Positions 44,879 to 54,555 are shown, counted from the stretch's first letter. The stretch is DNA of 64,000 nucleotides from Actinomycetota bacterium (GCA_030840335.1 JAUZFR010000188.1:1-64000), one strand, 5' to 3'. Program-made: numbers and translations. Notes: generated by a model not told the origin, from the letters alone.

Positions 44879-45808
44879 ATGAGCAGCGCGACACCACGCC
44901 ATGGCTCGCGCCACCGGTGGTTCGCGCTCTTCTGGATGATCCCCGCAGCTCTCGTCGTGCTGTTTCTTGTCGTTCTCGCGGCCCGGGGTCTCCGCTCGAA
45001 TCCGTCGATTCAGTCGTTCATGCGCACCTACGACGGCCAGTCCGCGCTGCCCGCGGGCGCCCCAACGGGATTTCCGGCGTGGGTCGCTTGGCAGCATTTT
45101 CTCAGCGCATTCTTCGTGCTGTTGATCATCCGTACGGGCTGGCAGATTCGCACGACACGACGGCCGCCCGCGTACTGGACCAGAAACAACTCGGGGCGCA
45201 TTCGCACGCGTAACCCGCCGGTGCGCATCGGGCTTAACCTGTGGTTTCACCTCTGCGTGGACGTGCTGTGGGTGCTCAATGGGATTATCTTCTACATTCT
45301 GATTTTCGCGACTGGTCAGTGGGTGCGGCTCATCCCGGTGCACTGGGACGTCTTTCCCAACGCAATCACTGTGGCCATCCAGTACGCCTCGCTGTCGTGG
45401 CCGACCGAAGATGGCTGGGTCAACTACAACGCGCTGCAACTGCTCACCTACTTCGTCACCGTCTTCATAGCGGCGCCACTTGCGATTGTGACCGGCATCC
45501 GCATCGTGCCCGGGCTCGCCCACCGGCTGGCCTGGCTCGATCGGGTCTATCCGGTCTCGGTTGCCCGAGCGATCCATTTCCCGGTGATGATCTGGTTCGT
45601 CGCCTTCACCGTCGTGCACGTGACTCTCGTGCTTGCGACCGGTGCGCTGCGCAATCTGAACCACATGTATGCGCTTCGCGACGACCAGAGCTGGATCGGG
45701 TTCTGGATCTTCGCTGCGTCGGTCGTTCTGATGGTCGTCGCGTGGGTCGCGGTTCGGCCGTCGATAGTCGCGACACTCGCATCCCTCAGCGGCTCCGTGC
45801 GCCGCTAG
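44879..45808 (+). CDS. Cytochrome b561-like membrane protein
   Basis: The 309-residue protein has five to six hydrophobic helices. Possible haem-ligand histidines occur in WVAWQHFLSAFFVLLIIR, LNLWFHLCVDVLW, ARAIHFPVMIWFVAF and FTVVHVTLVL, the pattern of the b561/Ni-hydrogenase cytochrome b superfamily. It is probably a membrane electron carrier; the partner is unknown because no oxidoreductase is next to it. ATG 44879 was chosen because it starts the hydrophilic N-terminus after GGGAGGCCCGAGG; a longer frame would overlap the NUDIX gene. Confidence 0.75.
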   Translation: MSSATPRHGSRHRWFALFWMIPAALVVLFLVVLAARGLRSNPSIQSFMRTYDGQSALPAGAPTGFPAWVAWQHFLSAFFVLLIIRTGWQIRTTRRPPAYWTRNNSGRIRTRNPPVRIGLNLWFHLCVDVLWVLNGIIFYILIFATGQWVRLIPVHWDVFPNAITVAIQYASLSWPTEDGWVNYNALQLLTYFVTVFIAAPLAIVTGIRIVPGLAHRLAWLDRVYPVSVARAIHFPVMIWFVAFTVVHVTLVLATGALRNLNHMYALRDDQSWIGFWIFAASVVLMVVAWVAVRPSIVATLASLSGSVRR

Positions 45809-45890
45809 TTGTCCTCGGAGGCGACGTAGGTCGCACTCGGCGACCGGTATTTCGCCCGACGCCGCCACTCAGATGGATGGCCGCTTCTGC

Positions 45891-45954
45891 CCGAGTTGAC
45901 TCCAATGGTTGTTATGCCCGTGTCAAGGCAGCCATTTGCGTCAACTCACCTGGG
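45891..45954. repeat. Dispersed palindromic element, copy 1
   Basis: This 64-bp element has arms GAGTTGACTCCAATGGTTG (45893-45911) and CAGCCATTTGCGTCAACTC (45929-45947), with 16 Watson-Crick pairs and one wobble of 19. It aligns without gaps to 57259-57322 with 48 of 64 identities. It lies in the region between convergent genes (cytochrome b561-like and etfA), so it may serve as a bidirectional terminator or a REP-like element. Confidence 0.7.
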
Positions 45955-45969
45955 TTGGGAGGGCCGCCG

Positions 45970-46950
45970 CTAGCTCGGCGTCTGCCGCCGTCGTGCTTCG
46001 ATCGCGCTAATCAGCTGGGGCACAACCGAGAAGACATCCCCGACGACCCCGAAATCGGCGATCTCGAAAATCGGAGCGCGCGCATCCTTGTTGATCGCCA
46101 CAATCGTTCGCGCGCTCTGCATTCCTGCCCGGTGCTGGATAGCGCCCGAGATCCCGAGCGCGATGTAGAGGCCGGGCGATACCGTGACGCCGGTCTGGCC
46201 CACCTGCAGGTTGTGCTCGCAGTATCCTGCGTCGACCGCAGCTCTGGATGCGCCGATGGCCGCCCCGAACACGTCGGCAAGTTGCTCGACGAGGGCGAAA
46301 TTCTCCTTCGAGCCGAGTCCGCGCCCGCCCGAGACGACGACCTCTGCCGACTGCAGGTCAGGGCGCGCCGTGACCTCGGGGTCGTCGTGGCGGGCCGTGA
46401 TGACCGTGGTCGGAGCCGAGTCACCGGCGATGTCGAGCGACCGAACCGTGCCCGCCGCGGGCGGCGCAACCCCGTCGACAGAGAGCGGACGCAGGGAGAT
46501 CACGGGGATTCCCTTTGCGGCGATCGCTGTCACCCTGTATGCCCCGCCGAACGCCTCTTGCGTGACGACCGGCCCCGCGTTCCCGAGTACGAGTCCCGTG
46601 ACATCGCTGTGGTAGCCACCGCCAACCCGTATGGCAAGTCTCGCGGCGGCTTCCCGGCTGTCGACCGAGTTGCCCACAATCACCGCCGACACAGTGCCGG
46701 ATGCGAGGATCGCGGCCTGAAGCGCGGCAACCTGCGGCGTCACCACGAGCGAACCGGCGTTCGCGACGGTGGCGACGAACACGGTCGTCGCGCCGAGGCT
46801 CGCAAGAGACGCCTCGAGGTCGTCGCTTCCCGGCTCGACCACGAGAACCGCTGCCGGGTCGCCGAGCAGCGCCGCGGCCGCGAGAAGCTCGGCCGTCGTG
46901 GTGGCGAGAATCCCCTCGGCATGTTCCACGAGAACGAGTACGTCAGACAC
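45970..46950 (-). CDS. etfA: Electron transfer flavoprotein alpha subunit
   Basis: The 326-residue protein has an N-terminal ETF domain ([20 protein letters not shown]) and the C-terminal FAD-binding domain with [20 protein letters not shown]-like [12 protein letters not shown] and [20 protein letters not shown], all strongly conserved in EtfA. It pairs with EtfB to pass electrons from acyl-CoA dehydrogenases to the quinone pool. It is 14 bp downstream of etfB and divergent from the acyl-CoA dehydrogenase operon, a functional partner. Confidence 0.95.
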   Translation of the reverse strand: MSDVLVLVEHAEGILATTTAELLAAAALLGDPAAVLVVEPGSDDLEASLASLGATTVFVATVANAGSLVVTPQVAALQAAILASGTVSAVIVGNSVDSREAAARLAIRVGGGYHSDVTGLVLGNAGPVVTQEAFGGAYRVTAIAAKGIPVISLRPLSVDGVAPPAAGTVRSLDIAGDSAPTTVITARHDDPEVTARPDLQSAEVVVSGGRGLGSKENFALVEQLADVFGAAIGASRAAVDAGYCEHNLQVGQTGVTVSPGLYIALGISGAIQHRAGMQSARTIVAINKDARAPIFEIADFGVVGDVFSVVPQLISAIEARRRQTPS

Positions 46951-46964
46951 CGGAACCTCCAGTT

Positions 46965-47744
46965 CTAGAGGAGTTTCGCGGAGGCGAGATAGTCGGCGAG
47001 CTGGGTCGCGGCCGTGCCATCGTCCCTGATGATCGTTCCGGCGGCGCGCGGCGGGCGAACGGTAACGCTTGTCACGACCGACCCCGAGTTCTCCGCGCCC
47101 GCAAAGTCGTCGGGCGAGCCGAGCTCGTTCAGATCGACCGTTTCGAGCGGCTTCTTCTTCGCGGCCATGATGCCCTTGAAGCTCGGGAACCTCGCCTCGG
47201 CGATTTGTTCGGTGACCGAGACGACGGCGGGGAGTTTCGCGCTCACCTCCAGGTAGCCGGTGCCGGTCATCCGCTCGCCGGTGACGGTGTCGCCCTCGAC
47301 CGCGAGCGTTCGCAGGAAGGTGAGCTGCGATAGCCCGAGCCGCTCGGCGAGCATGGCGGGAACGGCTGCCGTGCGACCATCGGTCGATTCGTTGCCCGCG
47401 ATCACGAGATCAAAACTCCCGAGAGCGAGCGCAGCCGCGATCGCCGCCGAGGTCTGTACCGCGTCGGAACCGACCAGGCGGTCATCCAGGATGTGAATTC
47501 CGTTGTCAGCCCCCATCGCGAGGGATCTGCGAACCGCTTCGCGGGCGCTCTTCGGCCCCATAGTTACCGTGGTCACGGTCGACCCGGGCACTGATTCCCT
47601 GAGGAGGAGGGCCGCCTCGACCGCCTTCTCGTTGATTTCATCCGTAACGTTGTCACCGGCCCGCACGACCCGCTTGGTTTGCGGATCGAGTTGGCGATCC
47701 CCCCAGGTGTCGGGGACTTCCTTCACGAGTACCGCGATTTTCAT
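46965..47744 (-). CDS. etfB: Electron transfer flavoprotein beta subunit
   Basis: The 259-residue protein has [19 protein letters not shown] at the start, then [40 protein letters not shown] and a C-terminal AMP-binding region, typical of EtfB. Together with EtfA it receives electrons from acyl-CoA dehydrogenases. It starts the two-gene operon on the minus strand; its promoter region contains a large palindrome shared with the divergent isobutyryl-CoA operon. Confidence 0.95.
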   Translation of the reverse strand: MKIAVLVKEVPDTWGDRQLDPQTKRVVRAGDNVTDEINEKAVEAALLLRESVPGSTVTTVTMGPKSAREAVRRSLAMGADNGIHILDDRLVGSDAVQTSAAIAAALALGSFDLVIAGNESTDGRTAAVPAMLAERLGLSQLTFLRTLAVEGDTVTGERMTGTGYLEVSAKLPAVVSVTEQIAEARFPSFKGIMAAKKKPLETVDLNELGSPDDFAGAENSGSVVTSVTVRPPRAAGTIIRDDGTAATQLADYLASAKLL

Positions 47745-47768
47745 CGTCGATCACAGCCTCTCCATCCA

Positions 47769-47808
47769 ACAATTTACTAGGAATTAGTTGGATGTCCTAG
47801 TAAATTGT
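47769..47808. promoter_or_regulatory. 14-bp palindromic operator between etfBA and the valine operon
   Basis: ACAATTTACTAGGA (47769-47782) and TCCTAGTAAATTGT (47795-47808) are perfectly complementary, with a 12-bp centre ATTAGTTGGATG. A second inverted repeat CATCCAAC (47763-47770) and GTTGGATG (47787-47794) interleaves with it. It is 25 bp from etfB and 28 bp from the acyl-CoA dehydrogenase gene, so one regulator could govern both operons. The MarR protein at 51709 is a candidate. Confidence 0.75.
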
Positions 47809-47835
47809 CGCTCAGGGCAATCGAGAGAAGCCGAG

Positions 47836-48972
47836 ATGTTCGAATACACCGACGAGCAGCGGTCCATCGTTCATATGGTTCGGCAATTTGCCGCCGAATC
47901 GCTCGCGCCGCACGCGGCCGAGTGGGACGAGAGCCACTACTTTCCCGTCGAGGTTCTCCGCCAGGCCGGCGAACTCGGCATGGGAGCTATCTACTCGAAG
48001 GAGCAGTTCGGCGGATCAGGGCTGAGCCGGCAGGACTCGGTGCTGATCTTCGAAGAACTGGCCAAAGGCGACACCACGATCGCGGCCTACATCTCGATCC
48101 ACAACATGGTGGTCTGGATGATCGACACGTTTGGCAACGAGAGCCAGTGCGCCGAATGGGTGCCGCAGCTCGCCTCGATGGAGACGCTCGGAAGCTACTG
48201 TCTGACCGAACCGGGTGCGGGCTCCGACGCCGCGGCGCTGACGACACGAGCTGTTCGCGACGGAGGCGACTACCTGCTCAACGGGGTGAAGCAGTTCACT
48301 TCCGGCGCGGGCTCCTCGGGCATCTACGTGGTCATGGCGCGCACGGCAGATTCCGGCAGCCATGGCATCAGCGCCATCGTTGTTCCTGACGGGACACCCG
48401 GGCTCTCGTTTGGACCTCTCGAGAAGAAGATGGGCTGGCACGCACAGCCCACGCGCCAGGTGATCTTCGAAGACGCCCGCGTGCCCGCAATCAATCTGCT
48501 CGGTGCGGAGGGCGACGGCTTCGGAATCGCCCTTAGCGCCCTGGATGGCGGGCGAATCAACATGGGTGCGTGTTCACTCGGCGGCGGACAGGCCGCCCTC
48601 GACCAAGCGGTTCGATACCTCAAGGATCGTGTCGCCTTCGGCAAACCGCTCATCGAACAGGAAGCTCTGCTCTTCCAGCTGGCCGACATGGATACTGAAC
48701 TCGAGTCCGCGCGTACGCTGCTGTGGCGGGCGGCGGAGGCGATAGATCGTGGCTCCGGCGACGTGGTCAGATTGTGTGCCATGGCCAAGCGCGTCGCAAC
48801 GGATGCGGGCTTCGCGGTTGCAAATGCCGCGCTGCAGTTGCACGGTGGGTACGGGTACCTTTCGGAATATGGACTCGAACGGATCGTGCGGGACCTCCGC
48901 GTTCACCAGATCCTTGAAGGAACGAACGAAATCATGCGCTTGATCGTTGGTCGCTCACTGGCCGAGGCCTAG
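47836..48972 (+). CDS. Acyl-CoA dehydrogenase, probably isobutyryl-CoA dehydrogenase
   Basis: The 378-residue flavoenzyme has the ACAD signatures CLTEPGAGSDAAALTTRAVR and VHQILEGTNEIMRLIVGRSL, with the catalytic Glu in LQLHGGYGYLSEYGLERIVR. It is followed by 3-hydroxyisobutyryl-CoA hydrolase, 3-hydroxyisobutyrate dehydrogenase and enoyl-CoA hydratase genes, so the substrate is most likely isobutyryl-CoA from valine. ATG at 47836 was chosen since the frame from 47788 would cover the palindrome. Electrons would go to the divergently encoded EtfAB. Confidence 0.92.
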   Translation: MFEYTDEQRSIVHMVRQFAAESLAPHAAEWDESHYFPVEVLRQAGELGMGAIYSKEQFGGSGLSRQDSVLIFEELAKGDTTIAAYISIHNMVVWMIDTFGNESQCAEWVPQLASMETLGSYCLTEPGAGSDAAALTTRAVRDGGDYLLNGVKQFTSGAGSSGIYVVMARTADSGSHGISAIVVPDGTPGLSFGPLEKKMGWHAQPTRQVIFEDARVPAINLLGAEGDGFGIALSALDGGRINMGACSLGGGQAALDQAVRYLKDRVAFGKPLIEQEALLFQLADMDTELESARTLLWRAAEAIDRGSGDVVRLCAMAKRVATDAGFAVANAALQLHGGYGYLSEYGLERIVRDLRVHQILEGTNEIMRLIVGRSLAEA

Positions 48973-48973
48973 C

Positions 48974-50035
48974 GTGAGCGAAGACACCGGCACCGAAGTA
49001 CTGTTCTCGCGGGATCGACGGGTCGGGCACATCCTTCTGAATCGCCCGCGGGTCATGAACGCACTCACTCTCCGCATGGTCGACGAGATCGCGGCGAAGC
49101 TGGACGAGTGGGCGATCGACGACACTGTCGAAACCGTGGTCGTGTCCGGTGCGGGTGACCGCGGACTCTGCGCCGGGGGCGACATCGTCGCGCTCTATCG
49201 CCAGGTGCTCGCTGGCGGCGAGGACGCGGCTCTCTTCTGGGCGCACGAGTACGCACTCAACGCTCAAATCGCGAGATACCCGAAACCGTACGTCGCCCTG
49301 ATGGACGGCACCGTGTTCGGCGGCGGGGTCGGCGTCTCCGCCCACGGGTCGGTTCGCGTCGTGACCGAGCGCACGAAGATCGGGATGCCCGAGGTCGGCA
49401 TCGGGTTCGTGCCCGACGTTGGCGGCACCTGGCTGTTGTCTCGCGCCCCGGGTGAACTGGGCACCCACGTCGGCCTTACAGGCGGCACTTTTTCCGCTGC
49501 CGACGCCATCGAGCTTCGGCTCGCGGACTTTTTTGTTCCGAGCAACCGATTGGGAGATCTGGTTGAGGCGCTTGCCTCGATGCCAGTGTCGGATGCGCTC
49601 GCCGGATTCGCGACGGACGTGCCCGCATCCGCCCTCGCAGGCGCAAGGTCGTGGATCGACGACTGCTACGGGCTGGAGGACGCCTTCGAGATCGTGGCCA
49701 GCCTCGACGCGTCCGATGTCGCCGAGGCGCGCTACGCGGCAGACGTCATTCGGTCGAAATCCCCGACAGCCGTAGCAGTGACCCTCGAGTCATTGCGTCG
49801 CGCGCGAGCGCTCCACACACTCGAGCAAGTGCTCGACCAGGAATATCGGGTGTCGGTGCGACTAGCGGCAGGCACCGAGATGGTGGAGGGCATCCGAGCA
49901 CAGGTCATCGACAAGGATCGGCAACCGCGATGGTCACCTGCGACGCTCGCGGGCGTTGCTCGCTCCGCTGTCGAGGCGTATTTCGCCCCCGTAGGGCGCG
50001 ACGAACTCGGGCTGTTATCGCCAACAGCTCGCTGA
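48974..50035 (+). CDS. 3-hydroxyisobutyryl-CoA hydrolase
   Basis: The 353-residue crotonase-fold enzyme has GHILLNRPRVMNALTLRMVD, the oxyanion site GDRGLCAGGDIVALY, VALMDGTVFGGGVGVSAHGS and IGMPEVGIGFVPDVGGTWLL. Length and the PDVGGT motif with a long C-terminal helical part match HIBYL-CoA hydrolases, which release 3-hydroxyisobutyrate in valine breakdown. The start is GTG, one base after the dehydrogenase stop, so the two are coupled. Confidence 0.9.
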   Translation: MSEDTGTEVLFSRDRRVGHILLNRPRVMNALTLRMVDEIAAKLDEWAIDDTVETVVVSGAGDRGLCAGGDIVALYRQVLAGGEDAALFWAHEYALNAQIARYPKPYVALMDGTVFGGGVGVSAHGSVRVVTERTKIGMPEVGIGFVPDVGGTWLLSRAPGELGTHVGLTGGTFSAADAIELRLADFFVPSNRLGDLVEALASMPVSDALAGFATDVPASALAGARSWIDDCYGLEDAFEIVASLDASDVAEARYAADVIRSKSPTAVAVTLESLRRARALHTLEQVLDQEYRVSVRLAAGTEMVEGIRAQVIDKDRQPRWSPATLAGVARSAVEAYFAPVGRDELGLLSPTAR

Positions 50036-50055
50036 CAGAATGGCGGGACCGCACC

Positions 50056-50949
50056 ATGAGAATTGCATTCATCGGGCTCGGGAACATGGGCGCACCCATG
50101 GCGATCAACCTGGTCAGGGCGGGCCACGATGTCGCGGGATTCGACCTTGTGCCGGCTGCGCTCGAGCACGCCCGGTCGGGCGGCGTTCCGATCACCGCTG
50201 ACGCCGCTGCCGCCGTCGCAGGTGCCGATGTGGTGCTGACGATGCTCCCGAGCGGCGAGCATGTACTCGACGCCTACCGGAACGGACTGATCGCTGCCGC
50301 GGCGCCGCATACCCTGTTCATCGACTCCTCGACGATCGATGTGGCGGACGCCCGCGCCGCTCGCGACCTCGTTGTTGCGGCGGGGCATCGGGCAATCGAT
50401 GCTCCCGTCTCCGGCGGCGTGGTCGGCGCAGAGGCGGGCACGCTCACGTTCATGGTCGGCGCAGAAGGCGATGACTTCGCGACGGCCGAACCGATCCTTA
50501 CCGTCATGGGCGGCCGTGTGGTCCACTGCGGCGGGTCCGGCGCGGGTCAGGCCGCGAAGGTCTGCAACAACATGATCCTCGGAGTCTCAATGATCGCCGT
50601 ATGCGAGGCATTCGTGCTCGGTGAGAAACTCGGGCTCACGCACGAGGCCCTGTTCGACGTGGCCTCAGCGGCCTCCGGCCAGTGCTGGGCGCTGACGACG
50701 AATTGCCCGGTGCCGGGTCCGGTACCAGCGAGTCCGGCCAACCGCGACTACCAACCCGGCTTCGCGGGAGCACTCATGGCCAAAGACCTCGGACTCGCGC
50801 TGAAGGCGGTCGAGGCGACCGGTGTCGCCGCCGAACTCGGACCGCTCGCGGCATCCATCTATCAACGATTCGCGGATGAGGGCGGCGCGGGCAAAGACTT
50901 CTCGGCAATCATCAACATCATTCGTCAAAATTCGGAGAAAGCCGCATGA
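50056..50949 (+). CDS. mmsB: 3-hydroxyisobutyrate dehydrogenase
   Basis: The 297-residue enzyme has [40 protein letters not shown], the catalytic lysine in [16 protein letters not shown] and the C-terminal [21 protein letters not shown], the mmsB signature. It oxidises 3-hydroxyisobutyrate to methylmalonate semialdehyde with NAD. It follows the hydrolase gene by 20 bp and overlaps the enoyl-CoA hydratase start by ATGA. An mmsA gene is not present in this window. Confidence 0.95.
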   Translation: MRIAFIGLGNMGAPMAINLVRAGHDVAGFDLVPAALEHARSGGVPITADAAAAVAGADVVLTMLPSGEHVLDAYRNGLIAAAAPHTLFIDSSTIDVADARAARDLVVAAGHRAIDAPVSGGVVGAEAGTLTFMVGAEGDDFATAEPILTVMGGRVVHCGGSGAGQAAKVCNNMILGVSMIAVCEAFVLGEKLGLTHEALFDVASAASGQCWALTTNCPVPGPVPASPANRDYQPGFAGALMAKDLGLALKAVEATGVAAELGPLAASIYQRFADEGGAGKDFSAIINIIRQNSEKAA

Positions 50950-51722
50950 CTGACTACGACAACATCCTGCTCGAGCGGCACGGCAGGGTTGCGCTGATCA
51001 CGCTCAACCGCCCCGAGGCGCTCAATGCCCTGAACTTCGCGATGATGACCGACGTCGTTTCTGCGGCGACCGAGCTCGATCTCGACCCCGAGATCGGAGC
51101 CATCATCCTGACCGGCTCGGCGCGAGCGTTCGCTGCGGGTGCGGATATCAAGGAGATGGCGACCAGGGATTTCATGGACATGTACCTGTCCGACTGGTTT
51201 GCGGGCTGGGATCGTCTGGCGGCAGTGCGCACCCCGGTCATCGCGGCGGTGGCCGGACACGCTCTGGGTGGCGGCTGCGAGCTGGCGATGATGTGCGATT
51301 TCATCCTTGCCGCCGACACCGCCAAATTCGGCCAGCCCGAGATCAAACTCGGAGTCGTACCAGGGATTGGCGGATCACAGCGGCTCACGCGCGCCGTCGG
51401 CAAGGCCAAGGCGATGGAGATGATCCTGACCGGACGCGCGATCGACGCGGTGGAGGCGGAACGCGCGGGGCTGGTTGCACGAATTGTTCCCGCGGCCGAC
51501 CTGCTCGACGACGCGCTCGAGACCGCGACGGCGATCGCCTCCATGTCTCTTCCGGTCGCGATGATGGCCAAGGAACTCGTCAATGAGGCGTTCGAGACCC
51601 AGCTCAGGGCCGGCATCCGGTTCGAGCGCAGGGTGTTTCACTCCGCGTTCGGTCTCGATGACCAGAAGGAAGGGATGCGCGCCTTCATCGAGAAGCGCGA
51701 GCCGCGCTTCAGAAATCGATAG
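50946..51722 (+). CDS. Enoyl-CoA hydratase (methacrylyl-CoA hydration)
   Basis: The 258-residue crotonase has [20 protein letters not shown], the oxyanion-hole [40 protein letters not shown] and [20 protein letters not shown] with the two catalytic Glu positions. It resembles short-chain enoyl-CoA hydratase and would hydrate methacrylyl-CoA in valine breakdown. It is translationally coupled to mmsB (ATGA at 50946-50949). Its 3' end overlaps the MarR gene by 14 bp on the other strand. Confidence 0.93.
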   Translation: MTDYDNILLERHGRVALITLNRPEALNALNFAMMTDVVSAATELDLDPEIGAIILTGSARAFAAGADIKEMATRDFMDMYLSDWFAGWDRLAAVRTPVIAAVAGHALGGGCELAMMCDFILAADTAKFGQPEIKLGVVPGIGGSQRLTRAVGKAKAMEMILTGRAIDAVEAERAGLVARIVPAADLLDDALETATAIASMSLPVAMMAKELVNEAFETQLRAGIRFERRVFHSAFGLDDQKEGMRAFIEKREPRFRNR

Positions 51723-52233
51723 GACCGTCGAAGTCGCCCGCGTCTCGACGGAACCGCGCGAGCATCCTCTCGAGGTCGGTCAGTTCGTCGTCGCTGAAGC
51801 CGGAACTCGTGAAGACGGCAGAATTCAGTTCGCGGGTTGCCACGAGCACCCGGGCTCGTCCCTCCGGGGTAATCTCGATCAGCGTTGCCCGGCCATCCGT
51901 CGGATGCGGCACTCGGCGAACGAGACCGGCACGTTCGAGCCGATCGACGGCATTCGTCACGCTGGTCGGATGAACCTGGAGCCGCGCACTCGCCTTCGTC
52001 ATCGGAAGTGCGCCAGTGCGCGCAAAGCTCAGCAGGGCGAGTAACTCGAACCGCGCAAAGGTGAGGTCGAAGTTCTTGAGCACGCTCTCGATGCGCGCAA
52101 GCAGGATCTGCTGCGTTCGCATGATCGCCGTCACGGCAGCCATGCCGTCGGCTGCTTCGGCCCAGCCCCGGTCCTGCCACTGGCGCTTCGCATCGGCGAT
52201 CGGGTCGTGAGGAAGTGGAGGCGGTTGCGCCAA
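51709..52233 (-). CDS. MarR-family regulator, convergent with the valine operon
   Basis: The 174-residue protein has a MarR winged helix: [20 protein letters not shown], then [20 protein letters not shown] and the wing [19 protein letters not shown]. The C-terminus is helical for dimerisation. It is at the end of the valine operon, tail to tail, which suggests it regulates the operon or the promoter palindrome at 47769-47808. Its effector is unknown; acyl-CoA or a branched-chain acid is plausible. Confidence 0.88.
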   Translation of the reverse strand: MAQPPPLPHDPIADAKRQWQDRGWAEAADGMAAVTAIMRTQQILLARIESVLKNFDLTFARFELLALLSFARTGALPMTKASARLQVHPTSVTNAVDRLERAGLVRRVPHPTDGRATLIEITPEGRARVLVATRELNSAVFTSSGFSDDELTDLERMLARFRRDAGDFDGPIDF

Positions 52234-52280
52234 GTTCGCCCCCGTTCGATGCTCAATCTCCGTCGATTGTCATCTTTGCA

Positions 52281-52300
52281 CGCCCGGATGCTTCCGGGCG
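52281..52300. promoter_or_regulatory. 8-bp hairpin upstream of the Fpg/Nei gene
   Basis: CGCCCGGA (52281-52288), loop TGCT, TCCGGGCG (52293-52300) is a perfect stem 30 nt before the start at 52331. No T-run follows, so it is more likely a transcript structure than a terminator. Confidence 0.4.
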
Positions 52301-52330
52301 AACGTCGGTCGGCAGGAGCAAACTGGGAGG

Positions 52331-53191
52331 GTGCCAGAGCTTCCGGAAGTGCACGCACTCGTCACCGACCTGCGTGGACGACTCATTGGACGCGTCGTCG
52401 AACGCCTCGAAGTCATCTCGTTCGCTGCCCTCAAGACCTTCGAGGTACCTGTCACGTCGCTCGCTGGCCAAGTTGTCGGCGACGTTGCCCGACACGGCAA
52501 GTTCCTCGACATCAGCGTCGGAGAAGTCCACCTCGTCATGCATCTCGCCAGGGCTGGATGGCTGCGCTGGCGAGACATTGCGCCGCAGGCACCGACCAAG
52601 CCCAATCGCGGACCCCTGGCCGCCAGGTTGGTGCTCGACGATGGGTCCGGCTTCGATCTCACCGAGGCTGGCACCAAGAAGAGCCTCGCGATCTATCTGG
52701 TGCGCTACCCCCTCGAGGTGCCGGGGATCGCCCGTCTCGGTCCTGACCCGCTGGATGAGGCCTTCACCGAGGACACGCTCGCGGGCATCCTGAGCCGCGC
52801 CGGCCGTGCGCAGGTCAAGGGAGTCCTGCGCAACCAGTCGATTCTCGCCGGAATCGGTAACGCCTACTCCGATGAGATCCTGCACACGGCAAAAATGTCG
52901 CCGTTCAAACCGGCGGCGATGGCGCCGGCCGACGTCTCTCGGCTGTTCCAGGCCATGCAGGCGACGCTGCGAGGGGCCATCGAGCGGGCAGATGGCCTGG
53001 CCGCATCCGAACTGAAGCGCGAGAAGAAGTCCGGGTTGCAGGTTCACGGCCGAACCGGTGAAGACTGCCCGGTTTGTGGCGACTCCGTGCGACAGGTGAT
53101 CTTTGCCGATTCGACGCTGCAGTACTGTCCGACCTGCCAGACCGGCGGCAAACCGCTCGCCGATCGAGTGCTGTCGCGACTACTGAAGTGA
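52331..53191 (+). CDS. Fpg/Nei-family DNA glycosylase
   Basis: The 286-residue enzyme has the catalytic N-terminal PELPEV (Pro after the start residue is the nucleophile), the H2TH motif region KGVLRNQSILAGIGNAYSDE, and a C-terminal zinc finger with CPVCGDSVRQVIF and YCPTCQTGGKPL. It removes oxidised bases from DNA. It is of the Nei/Fpg2 type in actinobacteria, since the sequence after PELPEV differs from typical Fpg. The start is GTG at 52331 with GGGAGG just upstream. It is divergent from the MarR gene. Confidence 0.93.
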   Translation: MPELPEVHALVTDLRGRLIGRVVERLEVISFAALKTFEVPVTSLAGQVVGDVARHGKFLDISVGEVHLVMHLARAGWLRWRDIAPQAPTKPNRGPLAARLVLDDGSGFDLTEAGTKKSLAIYLVRYPLEVPGIARLGPDPLDEAFTEDTLAGILSRAGRAQVKGVLRNQSILAGIGNAYSDEILHTAKMSPFKPAAMAPADVSRLFQAMQATLRGAIERADGLAASELKREKKSGLQVHGRTGEDCPVCGDSVRQVIFADSTLQYCPTCQTGGKPLADRVLSRLLK

Positions 53192-53299
53192 GCTGGGCGG
53201 GCAGCCTCTCACGGGCGTTTTACGCCGTCGATCAAGTCTTATCGCTACTGAAGCCGCGAGCACAACCCCTTTCTCGTGTCTCTCACCGTTGCTACGTTT

Positions 53300-53323
53300 C
53301 TAGACGCATGATCTAGTAGAAAC
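53300..53323. promoter_or_regulatory. Inverted repeats upstream of the 54-residue membrane protein
   Basis: CTAGA (53300-53304) and TCTAG (53312-53316) form an inverted repeat, overlapped by GTTTCT (53295-53300) with AGAAAC (53318-53323). They end 14 bp before the start of the small gene, where they may be an operator. Confidence 0.4.
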
Positions 53324-53336
53324 GGAAGGTAAGAGA

Positions 53337-53501
53337 ATGAATATTCTGTTTATCGTCATCGCCATCGTCGCCATCATTTTGGCCATCACTGGCGGCTTGG
53401 TGCAGTCTGTGAATTTCCTCCTCTGGGTGGGAATCGTGCTGTTGATCCTGGCGATCATCGCGTTTCTGTTGCGCTCGATCTCGGGACGCAGGCGCGTCTA
53501 A
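53337..53501 (+). CDS. Small two-helix membrane protein
   Basis: The protein of 54 residues starts NILFIVIAIVAIILAITGGL, has a short polar turn (VQSVNF), a second hydrophobic helix (LLWVGIVLLILAIIAFLLR) and ends with basic RRRV. It is likely an inner-membrane protein of unknown function, reminiscent of small membrane proteins found widely in actinobacteria. Evidence: an ATG with GGAAGG upstream, a close-fitting gene layout, an inverted repeat before it and a strong terminator 27 bp after its stop. Confidence 0.75.
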   Translation: MNILFIVIAIVAIILAITGGLVQSVNFLLWVGIVLLILAIIAFLLRSISGRRRV

Positions 53502-53527
53502 CCACGCAGCTGCGACCCGACAACCGC

Positions 53528-53562
53528 ACGAGCCCGCTCCCGGCATCCGGGAGCGGGCTCGT
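53528..53562 (+). terminator. Strong hairpin terminator after the small membrane protein
   Basis: ACGAGCCCGCTCCCGG (53528-53543), loop CAT, CCGGGAGCGGGCTCGT (53547-53562) is a perfect 16-bp stem. The downstream tail is TCGCGTTT. It separates the small gene from psuGK. Confidence 0.8.
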
Positions 53563-53640
53563 TCGCGTTTCCGCGAAACTGGCCGAGCGCATCCGGAGGC
53601 GAGTTCGCGGCTCTTCCCGGCCCGGTAGGTTAGGCGGAGT

Positions 53641-54555
53641 ATGCCAAATTCATTTCACGTCGCGGACACGGTGGTTGCGGCGCTCGCCGAAAATCGCCCG
53701 GTTGTCGCGCTCGAATCCACGATCATCAGCCACGGGCTTCCGCGGCCTCGCAACTACCAGGCAGCGCTCGAATTTGAGTCGATGCTCCTTGATGCAGGCG
53801 TGACGCCCGCAACGATTGCCGTGCTGGACGGCGTGCCGCAGATCGGCCTCACCGCAGAGGGCGTTCGCCGCATCGCCGAAGACGACATGGCCAAGGCGAG
53901 CGTGCGAGACCTGCCGATCCTCGCCGCCCGCGGAGGCAGTGGTGCGACGACCGTCGCCGCGACCGCGCACCTGGCCGCGCTCGCTGGGATTCGCGTCTTC
54001 GCGACGGGCGGGCTTGGAGGAGTCCATCGCGGAGCATCCGAGACGTTTGACGAATCTGCCGACCTCTCAACGCTGGCCGTCACTCCCATCACGGTTGTCA
54101 GCGCTGGCGTGAAATCCGTGCTCGACATTGCTGCGACGCTGGAGCGTCTCGAATCCCTCAGCGTGCCCGTGATCGGCTACGGAACGTCCGTTTTCCCGAG
54201 CTTCTGGCTGCGTGAATCGGTCCACACGCTCGATTGGTCGGTCGGTTCCGCGGCAGAGGTCGCCGCGATAATGAAGGCGCAGGATGCCCTCGGTCACGGA
54301 CAGGGAATCGTCGTTGCGAATCCGATTCCCCTCCAGCAGCAGTGGGATCCGGCAGAGCACGACCGCGTGCTGAGCGAAGCCTTCGAGGCGGCTGCGGCAG
54401 CGGGAGTTCGCGGAAAAGCTGTGACGCCATTCCTGCTCGGGTTCATTGTTCAGGCATCCGGCGGGCGTAGCCTCGAAGTAAACCTCGATTTGGCTCGCAA
54501 CAACGTGCGCGTCGCGGCCGACATTGCAAAGGAGTGGTCGAAGCTCAATGGCTGA
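53641..54555 (+). CDS. psuG: Pseudouridine-5'-phosphate glycosidase
   Basis: The 304-residue enzyme has VVALESTIISHGLPRPRN, GTIAVLDG-like PATIAVLDGVPQIGL, and the lysine-bearing FATGGLGGVHRGA and VSAGVKSVLDIAATLE segments that are diagnostic of PsuG. It cleaves pseudouridine 5'-phosphate to uracil and ribose 5-phosphate, recycling modified RNA. It is followed by the kinase that makes its substrate, overlapping by 8 bp. The first ATG follows an upstream GGTTAGGCGGAG. Confidence 0.95.
   Translation: MPNSFHVADTVVAALAENRPVVALESTIISHGLPRPRNYQAALEFESMLLDAGVTPATIAVLDGVPQIGLTAEGVRRIAEDDMAKASVRDLPILAARGGSGATTVAATAHLAALAGIRVFATGGLGGVHRGASETFDESADLSTLAVTPITVVSAGVKSVLDIAATLERLESLSVPVIGYGTSVFPSFWLRESVHTLDWSVGSAAEVAAIMKAQDALGHGQGIVVANPIPLQQQWDPAEHDRVLSEAFEAAAAAGVRGKAVTPFLLGFIVQASGGRSLEVNLDLARNNVRVAADIAKEWSKLNG

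Noticed and set aside
45893-45947. IS element terminal repeats
   Set aside because: The two copies are 11 kb apart in the same orientation with no transposase between and no target duplication, so a composite transposon is unlikely.
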